Shown: piece by piece, positions 27,733-37,545 of the stretch | How the letters are laid out: every line of letters starts with the position of its first letter | Numbering within the stretch: the first letter of the stretch is position 1 | From: Bradyrhizobium genosp. L | GTDB lineage: Bacteria > Pseudomonadota > Alphaproteobacteria > Rhizobiales > Xanthobacteraceae | DNA length: 64,000 bases | Assembly: GCF_015624485.1 (NCBI RefSeq) | Contig: NZ_CP061378.1 | Span: forward strand, 1,674,001-1,738,000 | Direction of reading: 5' to 3' | Made by a program: the position numbers and the translations under genes | Notes under the pieces: model-generated | The model's database searches: none | What the model saw: the letters and a program-made list of their open reading frames with translations, nothing else | Told to the model about the DNA's origin: nothing

Positions 27733-28368
27733 ATGCCAAAACCGTTCGACAAGCTCACCGCAACCGCCGCGCCGATCATGCGCAGCAACATCGATACCGA
27801 CGTCATCATCCGCATCGAGCGGCTCGTCGGCAATTCGATCCGCGGCACGCTCGGCAAATGGGCGTTCGGCTCGCTGCGCTATCTGCCCGATGGCTCGGAA
27901 AATCCGGAGTTCATCCTCAACCGCGAGCCGTATCGGGAGGCGGAGATCCTCGTCACCGGGCCGAATTTCGGCTGCGGCTCGTCGCGCGAGGGCGCGGTGT
28001 GGTCGCTGCAGGAACGCGGCATCCGCGCCATCATCGGCTCCGGCTTCGGCGACATCTTCTTCGCCAACTGCTTCCAGAACGGCATCCTGCCTGTCATCGT
28101 CGACAAGGCGGTGGTCGATTCCCTCGCCGCCGACATCGAGGCGACACAGGGCGCGGGCAAGGTCTCGATCGATCTGGAGGCGCAGACCATCGTCTCGCCG
28201 TCGGGCGCGCGCCATTCCTTCGAGATCGACCCGCGGCGGCGCGACGGACTTCTGAAGGGCCTCGACGAGGTCGCGCTGACATTGCAGCGCGACGACGAAA
28301 TCCACGCCTTCCAGGCTTCCGACCGGGCGGCGCGGCCCTGGATTCATTCGACAAGGATATCGGCATGA
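27733..28368 (+). CDS. leuD: Isopropylmalate isomerase small subunit-like protein (LeuD family)
   Basis: 211 residues, the swivel domain of the isomerase. Motifs: SNIDTDVIIRIERLVG, the substrate block GPNFGCGSSREGAVWSL, and GFGDIFFANCFQNGILP. It starts 2 bp after the LeuC-like stop and its own stop overlaps the next start (ATGA), so the three genes are translationally coupled. Length is usual for LeuD. Substrate as for its partner. Confidence 0.9.
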   Translation: MPKPFDKLTATAAPIMRSNIDTDVIIRIERLVGNSIRGTLGKWAFGSLRYLPDGSENPEFILNREPYREAEILVTGPNFGCGSSREGAVWSLQERGIRAIIGSGFGDIFFANCFQNGILPVIVDKAVVDSLAADIEATQGAGKVSIDLEAQTIVSPSGARHSFEIDPRRRDGLLKGLDEVALTLQRDDEIHAFQASDRAARPWIHSTRISA

Positions 28369-29498
28369 GCACGCAATCCAACATGATGAAGGTCGCCGTC
28401 GTCGGCGGCGAGGGCATCGGCCCCGAGGTCACCGCGCAGTCGCGGCGCGTGCTCGAATGGTTCGCGGCCAATCGCGGCGCGCCGATGACGCTGCGCGACG
28501 CCGAGTACGGGCTGATCCCGTATCTCAAGACCGGCAAGGTGCTGCCCGAGGATACCGCGGAGGCGATGGACGAGGCTGACGCGATCCTGTGGGGCGCCAC
28601 CGGCGGACCGGAGACCACCGAGGTGCCGCCGGCCGCGCGCAAAGCGGGCAGCCTGCTCGGCCTGCGCAGCAAATACGATCTCTACGCCAATCTGCGGCCG
28701 ATCCTGGCGAGCCCGGCGCTTGCGGCCTCCGCGCCGCTGAAGCCCGAGGTGCTCGACGGCGTCGACTTCGTCATCATCCGCGAACTGACCAGCGGCATCT
28801 ATTTCGGCCAGCCGCGCGGCATCGAGACCTTGCCGGACGGCCAGCGCCGCGGCTTCAACACCGAGGAATACGCCACCAACCACATCCGCCGCGTGGCGCG
28901 CGCAGCGTTCGAGCTGGCGCGGACCCGCCGCAACAAGGTGTGCTCGGTCGACAAGGCCAATGTGCTGGAGGCCAGCGTGGTCTGGCGCGAGGAGATCATC
29001 GCGCTGCATAAGGAAGAATTCTCCGACGTCGAGCTCGTCCATCTCTATGTCGACAACGCCGCGATGCAGATCGTGCGCGAGCCCAGGCAGTTCGACGTCA
29101 TGGTCACCGGCAATATCTTCGGCGACATCCTGTCCGACTGCGCGGCGATGGCCTCGGGCTCGCTCGGCATGCTGCCGTCGGCCTCGCTCGGCCCGGTCGA
29201 CCGCTATGGCCGGCGCAAGGCGCTGTACGAGCCGGTGCATGGCAGCGCGCCCGACATCGCGGGCAAGGGCATCGCCAATCCGCTCGGATCGATCCTCAGC
29301 GTCGCGATGCTGCTGCGCTTGACACTGGACCGCCCCGCGGATGCCGACCTGCTGGAGAAGGCGGTGCAGACCGCGCTCGCATCGGGGGCGCGGACCGCCG
29401 ATATCGCCGAGGCCGGCGCGAAGAAGCTGTCGACCGCCCAGATGGGCGATGCGGTACTCAGCGCGCTCGACAAGATCGCGGCGAGGGAGCACGCCTGA
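28365..29498 (+). CDS. 3-isopropylmalate dehydrogenase-like protein (LeuB/tartrate dehydrogenase family)
   Basis: 377 residues of the beta-decarboxylating dehydrogenase family. GGEGIGPEV is the N-terminal loop, LRSKYDLYANLRP the substrate arginines, VDNAAMQIVREP and TGNIFGDILSDCAAM the Mg/substrate blocks, and GSAPDIAGKGIANP the NAD block. It oxidises and decarboxylates a (2R,3S)-3-substituted malate. Start and stop both overlap neighbours by a few bases. The set could be a second leucine route, but the fixed coupling to an ABC importer favours catabolism of an external hydroxy diacid. Confidence 0.87.
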   Translation: MSTQSNMMKVAVVGGEGIGPEVTAQSRRVLEWFAANRGAPMTLRDAEYGLIPYLKTGKVLPEDTAEAMDEADAILWGATGGPETTEVPPAARKAGSLLGLRSKYDLYANLRPILASPALAASAPLKPEVLDGVDFVIIRELTSGIYFGQPRGIETLPDGQRRGFNTEEYATNHIRRVARAAFELARTRRNKVCSVDKANVLEASVVWREEIIALHKEEFSDVELVHLYVDNAAMQIVREPRQFDVMVTGNIFGDILSDCAAMASGSLGMLPSASLGPVDRYGRRKALYEPVHGSAPDIAGKGIANPLGSILSVAMLLRLTLDRPADADLLEKAVQTALASGARTADIAEAGAKKLSTAQMGDAVLSALDKIAAREHA

Positions 29499-30544
29499 TG
29501 GCTCACATTTCCAGGCGCTCGGCACTGACCGTGATCGCGACCGGCGGTGCTGCGCTTGCGTCGCGACACGCCTGGGCGGAGGCGATGCCGGGCCGCGCGA
29601 TCTATCCGGTCGCGGTGCCGGTCTACCAGACGCAGTTTGTGGCCGATCGCATCGGCTACTTCAAGGAAGCAGGCCTCGACTGCAAGCTGATCCAGGGCGG
29701 CAGCGGCGTGAAGACCCGCGAGATCATCGCCTCCTCGCAAGGCGATATCGGGATCGGCGACGTCACCCATCCGATGCAGCTCACCAATCACGGCCGCGCC
29801 GCGCGCGTGCTACTGCCGATCGACACGCGGTCGAATTCGGTGATGTTCATCATCCGCAAGGACCTGAAGGACCAGGGCATCACCACGCTGGAGGCGTTTA
29901 CGCAGTGGAAGCGGCCGGATGGCCGCAAGCCGATCGTCTCGGTCTCATCGCTCGGCGGCACCAACCATGTCTGGGCGTCCTACTACATGGAAACCATGGG
30001 GCTCGACGACAAGGTGACCTGGATCGGCACCGGCAATGTCGACACCATGCTGGGTACGCTGAAGTCGAAGCAGGCCGACATCCTGGTCTCGTCGCTGTCG
30101 CTCCTGACCGACGCGCAGAAGCAGGGTTGGGGCGAGCTGCTGTTCGACGGCACCGATGAGGCGATCTGGAATAAGCATATCGGCGGCAAGGTGCCCGTGA
30201 CGGCGCATTTCACGTTGCAGGCCACGATCGACAAGGATCCTGCCAAGATGGAGGCCTATGTCACCGCGCTGTGGCGCGCCGCGCAGTGGATCAAGGCGCA
30301 CAAGGCCGAAGAGGTCTACGACGCGATCGAGCCCTATGTTGGCAGCACCTCGCGCGAGTCCAACCTACTCGAGATCTCCTCGATCCAGAAGGTCGCGGAC
30401 TATGACGGCCGGGTCGACGCCGCGAGCTTTGCGCGCGGCGAGAAGGTCTGGTTCCGCGAGATGACCGGCATCAAGCCGCTCAAGATCGAGGACGTGGTCA
30501 ACACCGCCCTGATCGACGCGGCGCGAAAGGCCTATCCGGGTTGA
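29498..30544 (+). CDS. ABC transporter substrate-binding protein (NMT1/SsuA-like)
   Basis: 348 residues. The N-terminus MAHISRRSALTVIATGGAAL has a twin-arginine-like SRRSALT motif ahead of a signal peptide ending near AWAEA. The binding domain has QFVADRIGYFKEAGLDCKL and SSQGDIGIGDVTHP, typical of the NMT1/THI5-like group that binds sulfonates, nitrate, pyrimidines or phthalate-type acids. The ATG overlaps the upstream TGA (TGATG). It supplies the ATPase and permease encoded next. Ligand unknown; a substituted malate or other dicarboxylate is suggested by context. Confidence 0.87.
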   Translation: MAHISRRSALTVIATGGAALASRHAWAEAMPGRAIYPVAVPVYQTQFVADRIGYFKEAGLDCKLIQGGSGVKTREIIASSQGDIGIGDVTHPMQLTNHGRAARVLLPIDTRSNSVMFIIRKDLKDQGITTLEAFTQWKRPDGRKPIVSVSSLGGTNHVWASYYMETMGLDDKVTWIGTGNVDTMLGTLKSKQADILVSSLSLLTDAQKQGWGELLFDGTDEAIWNKHIGGKVPVTAHFTLQATIDKDPAKMEAYVTALWRAAQWIKAHKAEEVYDAIEPYVGSTSRESNLLEISSIQKVADYDGRVDAASFARGEKVWFREMTGIKPLKIEDVVNTALIDAARKAYPG

Positions 30545-31374
30545 GCGCGCTGGAGACGAGCGTCGTTGCGCCATCGCGCTCGCCGGCGGACCGCCGCGTC
30601 GAGGTCAAAAGCCTGAGCAAATCGTTCCAGCTCGCCAAGACCACGATCGAGGCCGTCCGCGACGTCACCTTCGACGTCCGCCGCGGCGAGTTCGTCGCGC
30701 TGCTCGGTCCCTCGGGATCCGGCAAGAGCACCGTGCTCAACATGATCGCCTCGCTGATCCGGCCGAGCGGCGGCGAGATCCTGATCGACGGCAAGCGTGT
30801 CATCACGGGCAAGGCGACGCCTGATGTCGGCTATGTCTTCCAGCGCGACACGCTGTTTCCATGGCGGACGGTCGCCGACAATATCGGCTACGGGCTGGAG
30901 CTCGCCGGCATTCCCGCGCAGGAGCGGAAGGAGCGCATCGCGGAATGCGTCGCGCAGGCCGGCTTGAGGGGATTTGAGACCGCCTATCCGTCGGCGCTGT
31001 CGGGCGGCATGCGGCAGCGTGCGGCCTTGATGCGGACGCTGATCGTCGAGCCGCAGATTCTCCTGATGGACGAGCCGTTCGGCGCGCTCGACACCCACAC
31101 CAAGATCGACATGCACGAAGTGCTGCTGCGGATCTGGGAGCGCGAGCAGCAGACCGTGCTGTTCGTCACCCACGATCTCGGCGAAGCCCTGACCCTGGCC
31201 GACCGCATCATCCTGTTCTCGGCACGGCCGGGCCGGATCAAGGACATGTTCGAGGTCGACTTCGCCCGGCCGCGCGACGCGGTGAAGGTGCGCGAGACGC
31301 CGCGCTACGCGGAGCTGTTCCAGCACATCTGGCACTCGCTCGGCGAGGAATTCGTCAAGGGCCGCAGTGCATGA
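30541..31374 (+). CDS. ABC transporter ATP-binding protein (SsuB/TauB-like)
   Basis: 277 residues from a TTG at 30541 that overlaps the preceding TGA by four bases. Walker A GPSGSGKS, Q-loop VFQRDTLFPWRTV, signature LSGGMRQRA, Walker B ILLMDEPFGALD and switch His in FVTHDLGEAL are all present. It drives import through the permease whose ATG overlaps its stop. Closest to the sulfonate/nitrate/taurine transporter subclass. Confidence 0.92.
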   Translation: MSALETSVVAPSRSPADRRVEVKSLSKSFQLAKTTIEAVRDVTFDVRRGEFVALLGPSGSGKSTVLNMIASLIRPSGGEILIDGKRVITGKATPDVGYVFQRDTLFPWRTVADNIGYGLELAGIPAQERKERIAECVAQAGLRGFETAYPSALSGGMRQRAALMRTLIVEPQILLMDEPFGALDTHTKIDMHEVLLRIWEREQQTVLFVTHDLGEALTLADRIILFSARPGRIKDMFEVDFARPRDAVKVRETPRYAELFQHIWHSLGEEFVKGRSA

Positions 31375-32243
31375 GGCGGTTCAGCACGCTCAGCACGATC
31401 GCCTGGCAGGTCCTGATCTGCGCCGTCGTGCTGTCGGTCTGGCAATGGGGCTATGACTTGCGGGCCAAGCTGCCGTGGCTGGTGCCTGATCTGCTCGACC
31501 CCTACTTCATTTCAAAACCGTCGATGATCTTCGACAACTTCCTGATCCAGAGCTGTCTGACCTCCAAGCTCGGCGCGTTCAACAGCTGGTTCAATGGCGA
31601 GTTCGGAAAGTGCCTGGCGCGCAATGAGAACAATCTCTGGGCGGCGACGGCGATCACGCTGAAGAACACCTTCTTCGGCTTCGTCACCGGCGTGGTCTCC
31701 GGCTTCGTCGCGGGCTTGATCCTGGGACGCTCCGATCGGCTGAGCGCGATCTTTCAGCCCTTCATCACCGCGGTCAATTCGATCCCGCGGATCGCACTGG
31801 CGCCGATCATCGTGCTGGCGTTCGGCATCGGCGACATGTCGAAGATCGTGACGTCGTGGATCGTCGTCGTCTTCCTGGTGTTCTTCAACACCTTCGAGGG
31901 CGCGCGCTCGATCGATGAGGGTTTTACCAACGCCGCGCGCCTGCTCGGCGCCAGCGAGTGGCAGATCACGCGCACGGTGGTGATCCCCTCGACCATGGCC
32001 TGGGTGTTCGCCTCGCTGACGCCGGCGATCTCGTTCGCGCTGATCGGCGTGATCGTCGGTGAATTCATCGGCGCCGAGCGCGGCATCGGTCGGCTGATCA
32101 TCGAGTCAGAGGCCCGCGGGGAAGCCTCCGGCATGATGGTCGCCGTCGTGGTTTTGATGCTGGTCGGCGTCGTGCTGTCGGCGATCATCCGGCGGCTGCA
32201 GACCTATCTGCTGCGCTGGCGGGTCCAGCGCAGCGCGGAGTAG
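31371..32243 (+). CDS. ABC transporter permease (SsuC/TauC-like)
   Basis: 290 residues with about six helices and the EAA loop ARLLGASEWQITRTVVIPST, typical of the sulfonate/nitrate/taurine permease family. An unusual hydrophilic insert follows helix 1 (around residues 45-90, KPSMIFDNFLIQSCLTSKLG onward), longer than in SsuC. ATGA overlap with the ATPase stop shows one operon. It forms the channel for the adjacent binding protein. Confidence 0.9.
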   Translation: MRRFSTLSTIAWQVLICAVVLSVWQWGYDLRAKLPWLVPDLLDPYFISKPSMIFDNFLIQSCLTSKLGAFNSWFNGEFGKCLARNENNLWAATAITLKNTFFGFVTGVVSGFVAGLILGRSDRLSAIFQPFITAVNSIPRIALAPIIVLAFGIGDMSKIVTSWIVVVFLVFFNTFEGARSIDEGFTNAARLLGASEWQITRTVVIPSTMAWVFASLTPAISFALIGVIVGEFIGAERGIGRLIIESEARGEASGMMVAVVVLMLVGVVLSAIIRRLQTYLLRWRVQRSAE

Positions 32244-32257
32244 GGGACCCGCCAGGG

Positions 32258-32434
32258 CTAGGCGGCGTGTTCCGCCGGCGAGGTCTCGCCGTCGAGCCAG
32301 TCCTGCTCCTTTGCCAATGCGCGCCAGGCCGCTTCCATCCGCTTGTAGCGATTGTGGGTGGGCTCATCGTCGGCGCGCTCGGCAAGCTGGGCGCAATTCT
32401 CCGCATTGTCGAGAAAGTGCTGCGACTGTTTCAT
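32258..32434 (-). CDS. Small conserved protein, 58 residues
   Basis: From ATG 32434, preceded by a strong AGGAGG at an 8-bp spacing, the frame gives a soluble, charged, probably helical protein: MKQSQHFLDNAENCAQLAER then THNRYKRMEAAWRALAKEQD. Similar short proteins recur many times per genome in Bradyrhizobium-like species; function unknown. Convergent with the ABC permease gene. A longer frame from 32503 is ruled out by the ribosome site. Confidence 0.7.
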   Translation of the reverse strand: MKQSQHFLDNAENCAQLAERADDEPTHNRYKRMEAAWRALAKEQDWLDGETSPAEHAA

Positions 32435-32639
32435 GGAATGTCCTCCTGTTGATGAGGACGTGGGACGGCATTTGAGGCTATTCAACGCGTGGAACATGAT
32501 CATTTGGCCACACTGGTGAATGCCCGTTCACGCTGGTTCCAGGAGGATTGTTCCGCGTGCGGTGCGTCGCTGAGGTAGGAACGGTTTGTCGCAATCGACG
32601 TTCGTCTCTTGCACATCGTAACTCTGGAGGAGACGAGCC

Positions 32640-32894
32640 ATGAAGAAATATCTGTTGGCTGCGGCCATGGTGACTGTGATTGCGGCGCCTGCTTTTGCTG
32701 ATGAGATCGGCGTTCGTGCCGGCCCCGTCGGCGCAGGCGTGACGGTTGGCGAATCGCATGAATATCGCGACCGCGATCGTGACCGCACCACCGTGATCAA
32801 GGAGCGCGAGCCGCGCGATCGCACCACCGTCATCAAGAAGCAGGATGACATGGGCAACCGCAGCAAGACCGTGATTCATCACGACGACGAGTGA
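32640..32894 (+). CDS. Small exported charged-repeat protein
   Basis: 84 residues. Signal peptide MKKYLLAAAMVTVIAAPAFA ends before DEIG. The mature part has a repeated acidic/basic element, DRDRDRTTVIKE and PRDRTTVIKK, and ends HHDDE. GGAGGAG lies 7 bp before the ATG. Such small periplasmic proteins with Arg/Asp repeats are frequent in Bradyrhizobium-type genomes and have no assigned role. It stands alone; 32435-32639 should carry its promoter. Confidence 0.72.
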   Translation: MKKYLLAAAMVTVIAAPAFADEIGVRAGPVGAGVTVGESHEYRDRDRDRTTVIKEREPRDRTTVIKKQDDMGNRSKTVIHHDDE

Positions 32895-32977
32895 TGCCTC
32901 GGAGCGCATCCGGTAAAGCAGGAATCCGTCGCGGACGCTGTCCGCGGCGGATTCCGCTCTTGGTGCCCCCTCAACTC

Positions 32978-33028
32978 ACCTCGTCATTCCGGGCTTCGCG
33001 CCAAGGGGCGCGCCCGGAATGACGAGGT
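32978..33028. repeat. Extragenic palindrome / terminator-like hairpin
   Basis: Perfect 17-bp arms (32978-32994, 33012-33028; CGTCATTCCGGGC core) around a GC-rich inner stem GCGCC-AAG-GGCGC. It lies 6 bp past the stop of the galactarate dehydratase gene, between convergent genes, so it probably ends transcription in both directions. Confidence 0.8.
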
Positions 33029-33033
33029 CAGAG

Positions 33034-34575
33034 CTAGGTCACCGGCGCCGGGTTGAACAGCGTGAGGTCGTTGTGGATGCCCCAGCGATCCGACCACGGC
33101 TTGGTGCGGCCGCTCGCGACGTCGAGGATCAGGCGGAACAGGTCCCAGCCGGTCTCCTCGATCGTCTTGTCGCCGGTCGCGATGCAGCCGGCATCGAAAT
33201 CGATCAAATCCTTCCAGCGCCGCGCCAGCTCGCTGCGGGTCGCGACCTTGATGACGGGCGCGGCAGCCAGGCCATAGGGCGTGCCGCGGCCGGTGGTGAA
33301 TACCTGCAAGGTCATGCCGGAGGCCAGTTGCAGCGTGCCGCAGATGAAATCGCTGGCCGGCGTCGCCGCGAACAGCATGCCCTTCTGGCGCGCTTTCTCG
33401 CCGGGCGACAGCACGCCGGCGATCGGTCCCGAGCCGGACTTGACGATCGAGCCCAGTGATTTCTCAACGATGTTGGCGAGGCCGCCCTTCTTGTTGCCCG
33501 GCGTGGTATTGGCGCTGCGATCGGCGCCGCCGCGGGCGAGATAGGCGTCGTACCACGCCATCTCGCGGATCAGCGCGCGGCCGACATCCTCGTTGATCGC
33601 GCGGCGGGTCAGAAGCTGGATCGCGTCGCGCACCTCGGTCACTTCCGAGAACATCACGGTCGCCCCGGCACGCACCAAAAGGTCGGCGGCGAAGCCGACG
33701 GCAGGGTTCGCCGTGACGCCCGAAAACGCGTCGCTGCCGCCGCATTGCAGGCCGATCACGAGATCGGCGGCCGGGCAGGTCTCGCGGGTGCGGGCGTTGA
33801 GCACCTTCAGGCGCGCCTCGGCCTGCGTCATGATCGCATCGACGATGGCGCCGAAGCCGTCGAAAGCCTCGTCCTGCATCCGGACGATGGCGTCGTTGAT
33901 GCCCTCCGGCACCAGCCGCTCAGGCGCGAGCTTTTCGCAGCCGAGACCGATGACCAGGATCTCGCCGCCGAAATTCGGGTTGAGCGCGAGGTTTTGCAAG
34001 GTGCGGATCGGCACCACCGCGTCGGGCGCCGTGATCGCGACACCGCAGCCATAGGCATGGGTCAGCGGCACGACGTCGTCGACATTGGGATATTTCGGCA
34101 GCAGCTCGGCGCGGATACGCTTCACGGCATACTCCATCGTGCCCTTGACGCATTGCACGGAGGAGGAGATGCCGAGGATGTTCTTTGTGCCGACGGAGCC
34201 GTCGGGATTGCGAAAACCTTCGAAGGTGAAACCTTCCAGCGGCGGCAGCGGCGAGGGCACCGCCGTCGAGATCTCGAGCTGGTCGAGTGGCGGTGCCTCC
34301 GGCATGCGGATGCGCGCCTCGTCGACCCATTCGCCGGCCAGGATCGGCGAAAGGGCATAGCCGATCACCTCGCCGTAGCGGATGATCGGCGCGCCCTCGG
34401 CGATGTCCGCGAGCGCGGTCTTGTGGCCCTGCGGCACGAAGGCGCGCAACGTCAGGCCGCAGGCGAAGCGCGAACCGGCGGGCAGGCCGAAATCATTCAC
34501 GACGATCGCGACATTGTCGCGCGCGTTGAGCTTGATGTAACGGGGCTGCTCCTTGGCGCCGATCGACTGGTCCAT
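33034..34575 (-). CDS. garD: Galactarate dehydratase / altronate dehydratase family
   Basis: 513 residues of the UxaA/GarD family from ATG 34575 (GGAAG upstream; a start at 34596 adds seven residues). N-terminal SAF-like domain ([20 protein letters not shown]) then the catalytic part with [25 protein letters not shown] and [20 protein letters not shown], the usual cysteine and substrate blocks of galactarate dehydratase. It converts galactarate to 5-dehydro-4-deoxyglucarate, the substrate of KdgD encoded in the same cluster. Altronate dehydratase is the main alternative; the glucarate genes nearby favour GarD. Confidence 0.87.
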   Translation of the reverse strand: MDQSIGAKEQPRYIKLNARDNVAIVVNDFGLPAGSRFACGLTLRAFVPQGHKTALADIAEGAPIIRYGEVIGYALSPILAGEWVDEARIRMPEAPPLDQLEISTAVPSPLPPLEGFTFEGFRNPDGSVGTKNILGISSSVQCVKGTMEYAVKRIRAELLPKYPNVDDVVPLTHAYGCGVAITAPDAVVPIRTLQNLALNPNFGGEILVIGLGCEKLAPERLVPEGINDAIVRMQDEAFDGFGAIVDAIMTQAEARLKVLNARTRETCPAADLVIGLQCGGSDAFSGVTANPAVGFAADLLVRAGATVMFSEVTEVRDAIQLLTRRAINEDVGRALIREMAWYDAYLARGGADRSANTTPGNKKGGLANIVEKSLGSIVKSGSGPIAGVLSPGEKARQKGMLFAATPASDFICGTLQLASGMTLQVFTTGRGTPYGLAAAPVIKVATRSELARRWKDLIDFDAGCIATGDKTIEETGWDLFRLILDVASGRTKPWSDRWGIHNDLTLFNPAPVT

Positions 34576-34603
34576 GACGTCTTCCGCTGTTTGCAAACTT
34601 CGT

Positions 34604-34681
34604 AGGATGGGTAGAGCGTAGCGAAACCCATCATCGCGCCTTGCCGAAAGTCGATGGGTTTCGCTGCGCTCTACCCATCCT
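34604..34681. repeat. Extragenic palindromic repeat (GATGGGTTTCGC type)
   Basis: Arms of 29 bp (34604-34632, 34653-34681) match at 28 positions around a 20-bp loop. It sits between the semialdehyde dehydrogenase and galactarate dehydratase genes, which are read in the same direction, so it may tune expression of the last gene of the operon. Confidence 0.85.
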
Positions 34682-34693
34682 GCGATCCCATCA

Positions 34694-36142
34694 TCAACCT
34701 GGGAACGTATAGGCCGTCTTCACCGTCGTGTAGAACTCGCGGGCGTAGGCGCCCTGTTCGCGGGCGCCGTAGCTCGAGCCTTTGCGGCCGCCGAACGGCA
34801 CGTGATAGTCGACGCCGGCGGTCGGCAGATTGACCATCACCATGCCGGCTTCGCTGTTGCGCTTGTAATGCGAGGCGTATTTCAGGCTGGTGGTGCAAAT
34901 GCCGGACGCTAGCCCGAACTCGGTATCGTTGGAGATCGCGAGCGCCTCGTCGTAGTCCTTGGCGCGGATCACGCAGGCGACCGGGCCGAAGATTTCCTCG
35001 CGGGCGATGCGCATCGAGTTGCTGGCCTCGGTGAACAGCGCCGGCTGCAGATAGAAGCCGGGTGTCTCGCGGTTGAGCAACTCGCCGCCCCAGTGCAGGC
35101 GGGCGCCTTCGTCCTGGCCGATCTTGATGTAGCGGAGGTCCTGGTCGAGCTGGCTCTGGTCGACGACGGGGCCGACATGCACGCCGCTCTTCAGCGCGTC
35201 GTCGACCGAAAGGCCCTTCATCCGCTCGGTCATCGCGGCGACGAAGCGGTCATGGATGCCTGATGTGACGATCAGCCGCGAGGACGCGGTGCAGCGCTGG
35301 CCGGTCGAGAAATAGGCGCCGTTGACGGCGACCTCGACCGCGACCTTGACGTCGGCATCGTCGAGCACGACCAGCGGATTCTTGCCGCCCATCTCGAGCT
35401 GGAACTTCTTCATCGGGTTCGACAGCACGCAGGCCTGCGCGATCTTGCGGCCGGTCTGCACCGAGCCGGTGAAGGAGATCGCGGCAACATCGGGGTGTTC
35501 GAGCAGGGTCTGGCCGACCACCGAGCCCGAGCCCACGACCAGATTGAACACGCCGGCCGGGATGCCGGAGCGCGCGATGATTTCCGACAGCGCGTGTGCC
35601 GAGCCCGGCACCAGCTCGGCCGGCTTGAACACCACTGAATTGCCGTAGCAGAGCGCGGGCGCGATCTTCCAGGCGGGAATCGCGATCGGAAAATTCCACG
35701 GCGTGATCATGCCGACGACACCGACCGGCTCGCGGGTGATCTCGACGTCGAGGCCGGGGCGCACGGACGCGCCTTTCTCGCCCGTCAGCCGCAGCGCTTC
35801 GCCGGCGAAGAACGCAAAGATCTGCCCGGCGCGGGCGACCTCGCCGATGCCTTCCGGCAGCGTCTTGCCTTCCTCGCGCGCAAGCAGGCGGCCGAGCTCT
35901 TCCTTGCGGGCGAGGATTTCGAGGGAAACCTTGTTCAGCGCGTCGAAGCGCTCCTGCGGCGTCGAACGCGACCAGGCCGGGAAGGCGGCCTTGGCGGCGG
36001 CGATCGCTTTCTCGGTCTGCGCCTTGTCGGCCTTGGCATATTCACCGACGACGTCGTTGGTGTTGGACGGGTTGATGTCCCGCGTGATGGCTGTGCCGTC
36101 GACCCATTCGCCGGCGATGAAGTTCTTCTGGTGAGCGGTCAT
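34694..36142 (-). CDS. 2,5-dioxovalerate (alpha-ketoglutarate semialdehyde) dehydrogenase
   Basis: 482 residues of the aldehyde dehydrogenase superfamily. Catalytic Cys284 in GQRCTASSR and general base Glu250 in LEMGGKNP; cofactor block [20 protein letters not shown]. The stretch [20 protein letters not shown] is typical of KGSA dehydrogenases. It oxidises 2,5-dioxopentanoate, made by KdgD, to 2-oxoglutarate, linking the sugar acid route to the TCA cycle. It lies 17 bp downstream of gudD. Confidence 0.9.
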   Translation of the reverse strand: MTAHQKNFIAGEWVDGTAITRDINPSNTNDVVGEYAKADKAQTEKAIAAAKAAFPAWSRSTPQERFDALNKVSLEILARKEELGRLLAREEGKTLPEGIGEVARAGQIFAFFAGEALRLTGEKGASVRPGLDVEITREPVGVVGMITPWNFPIAIPAWKIAPALCYGNSVVFKPAELVPGSAHALSEIIARSGIPAGVFNLVVGSGSVVGQTLLEHPDVAAISFTGSVQTGRKIAQACVLSNPMKKFQLEMGGKNPLVVLDDADVKVAVEVAVNGAYFSTGQRCTASSRLIVTSGIHDRFVAAMTERMKGLSVDDALKSGVHVGPVVDQSQLDQDLRYIKIGQDEGARLHWGGELLNRETPGFYLQPALFTEASNSMRIAREEIFGPVACVIRAKDYDEALAISNDTEFGLASGICTTSLKYASHYKRNSEAGMVMVNLPTAGVDYHVPFGGRKGSSYGAREQGAYAREFYTTVKTAYTFPG

Positions 36143-36159
36143 GTGTCCAACCTTTCTTT

Positions 36160-37515
36160 CTAACGCACGAGGCAGGGACGCTTGTCGTCGAAGGTCCAGC
36201 CCGGAATCAGGAACTGCATGGCGAGCGCGTCGTCGCGGGCGCCGAGGCCATGCTGCTTGTATAGCGCGTTCGCGGCCTCAATGGCAGCGCGATCGATCTC
36301 GATGCCGAGGCCGGGGCGATCCGGGATCGCGATCTTGCCGCCCTTGATCTGCAGCGGCTCCTTCGTCAACGCCTGGCCGTCCTGCCAGATCCAGTGGGTG
36401 TCGATCGCGGTCACCTTGCCGGGCGCGGCGGCGCCGACATGGGTGAACATCGCCAGCGAAATATCGAAATGGTTGTTGGAGTGCGAGCCCCAGGTCAGGC
36501 CGTTGTCGCGGCAGGTCTGCGCCACCCGCACGGAGCCCTGCATGGTCCAGAAATGCGGATCGGCGAGCGGGATGTCGACGGCACCGAGCCGCAGCGCGTG
36601 GGAGAGCTGGCGCCAGTCGGTCGCGATCATGTTGGTTGCGGTGGGCAGCCCGGTGGCGCGGCGGAACTCGGCCATGATCTCGCGGCCGGAGAAGCCGGCC
36701 TCGGCGCCGCAGGGATCCTCGGCATAGGCGAGGACATCGTGCATGTTGCTGCACAGACGGATCGCCTCGTCGAGGGACCAGGCACCATTCGGATCGAGCG
36801 TGACACGCGCTTTGGGAAAACGTTTTGCAATTGCCGTGACCGCTTCGATTTCTTCCTCGCCGCGCAGCACGCCGCCCTTCAGCTTGAAATCGGCAAAGCC
36901 GTAATGCGCCTGGGTGGCTTCAGCGAGGCGGACGATCGCGTCCGGCGTCATCGCCTCCTGATGGCGCAGGTCGAACCAGTCGGACTTGCCGGTCTCGCCT
37001 TCGACGTAAGGTAGACTGGTCTTGCGGCGGTCGCCGACGAAGAAGAGATAGCCGAGCGTCTCGACGCTGGCACGCTGCTGGCCCTCGCCGAGCAGCGCAG
37101 CGACCGGCAAATTGAGATGCTGGCCAAGCAGATCGAGCAGGGCGGACTCGACCGCCGTCACGGCGTGGATCGTGACGCGCAGGTCAAACGTCTGCTTGCC
37201 GCGGCCGCCGGCGTCGCGGTCGGCGAATGTCTTGCGCATCGAGGCCAGAATATTGTTGAGGGCGCCGATGCTCTGGCCGACGACGAGGTCGCTTGCGTCC
37301 TCGAGCGTCTTCCTGATTTTCTCGCCGCCGGGCACCTCGCCGACACCGGTGTGGCCGGAGTTGTCGGTGAGGATGACGAGGTTGCGGGTGAAGAACGGCG
37401 CATGCGCGCCGCTCAGATTGAGGAGCATGCCGTCGCGTCCGGCGACCGGGATCACCTCCATCGCCGTGACAACGGGGGCGCCGGCAAAACCGGTGTGGAC
37501 CGTATCCTGGATCAT
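36160..37515 (-). CDS. gudD: Glucarate dehydratase
   Basis: 451 residues, usual length, enolase superfamily. Substrate loop near the N-terminus ([20 protein letters not shown]), catalytic lysine in FKLKGG, metal ligands in [15 protein letters not shown] and ATNMIATDW, and the late catalytic His in [10 protein letters not shown]. It dehydrates D-glucarate to 5-dehydro-4-deoxyglucarate. It lies 30 bp after kdgD and 17 bp before the semialdehyde dehydrogenase gene. Confidence 0.95.
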   Translation of the reverse strand: MIQDTVHTGFAGAPVVTAMEVIPVAGRDGMLLNLSGAHAPFFTRNLVILTDNSGHTGVGEVPGGEKIRKTLEDASDLVVGQSIGALNNILASMRKTFADRDAGGRGKQTFDLRVTIHAVTAVESALLDLLGQHLNLPVAALLGEGQQRASVETLGYLFFVGDRRKTSLPYVEGETGKSDWFDLRHQEAMTPDAIVRLAEATQAHYGFADFKLKGGVLRGEEEIEAVTAIAKRFPKARVTLDPNGAWSLDEAIRLCSNMHDVLAYAEDPCGAEAGFSGREIMAEFRRATGLPTATNMIATDWRQLSHALRLGAVDIPLADPHFWTMQGSVRVAQTCRDNGLTWGSHSNNHFDISLAMFTHVGAAAPGKVTAIDTHWIWQDGQALTKEPLQIKGGKIAIPDRPGLGIEIDRAAIEAANALYKQHGLGARDDALAMQFLIPGWTFDDKRPCLVR

Positions 37516-37545
37516 CTGCTCCTCCCTTGTCTTTTGCCGTTCGGC

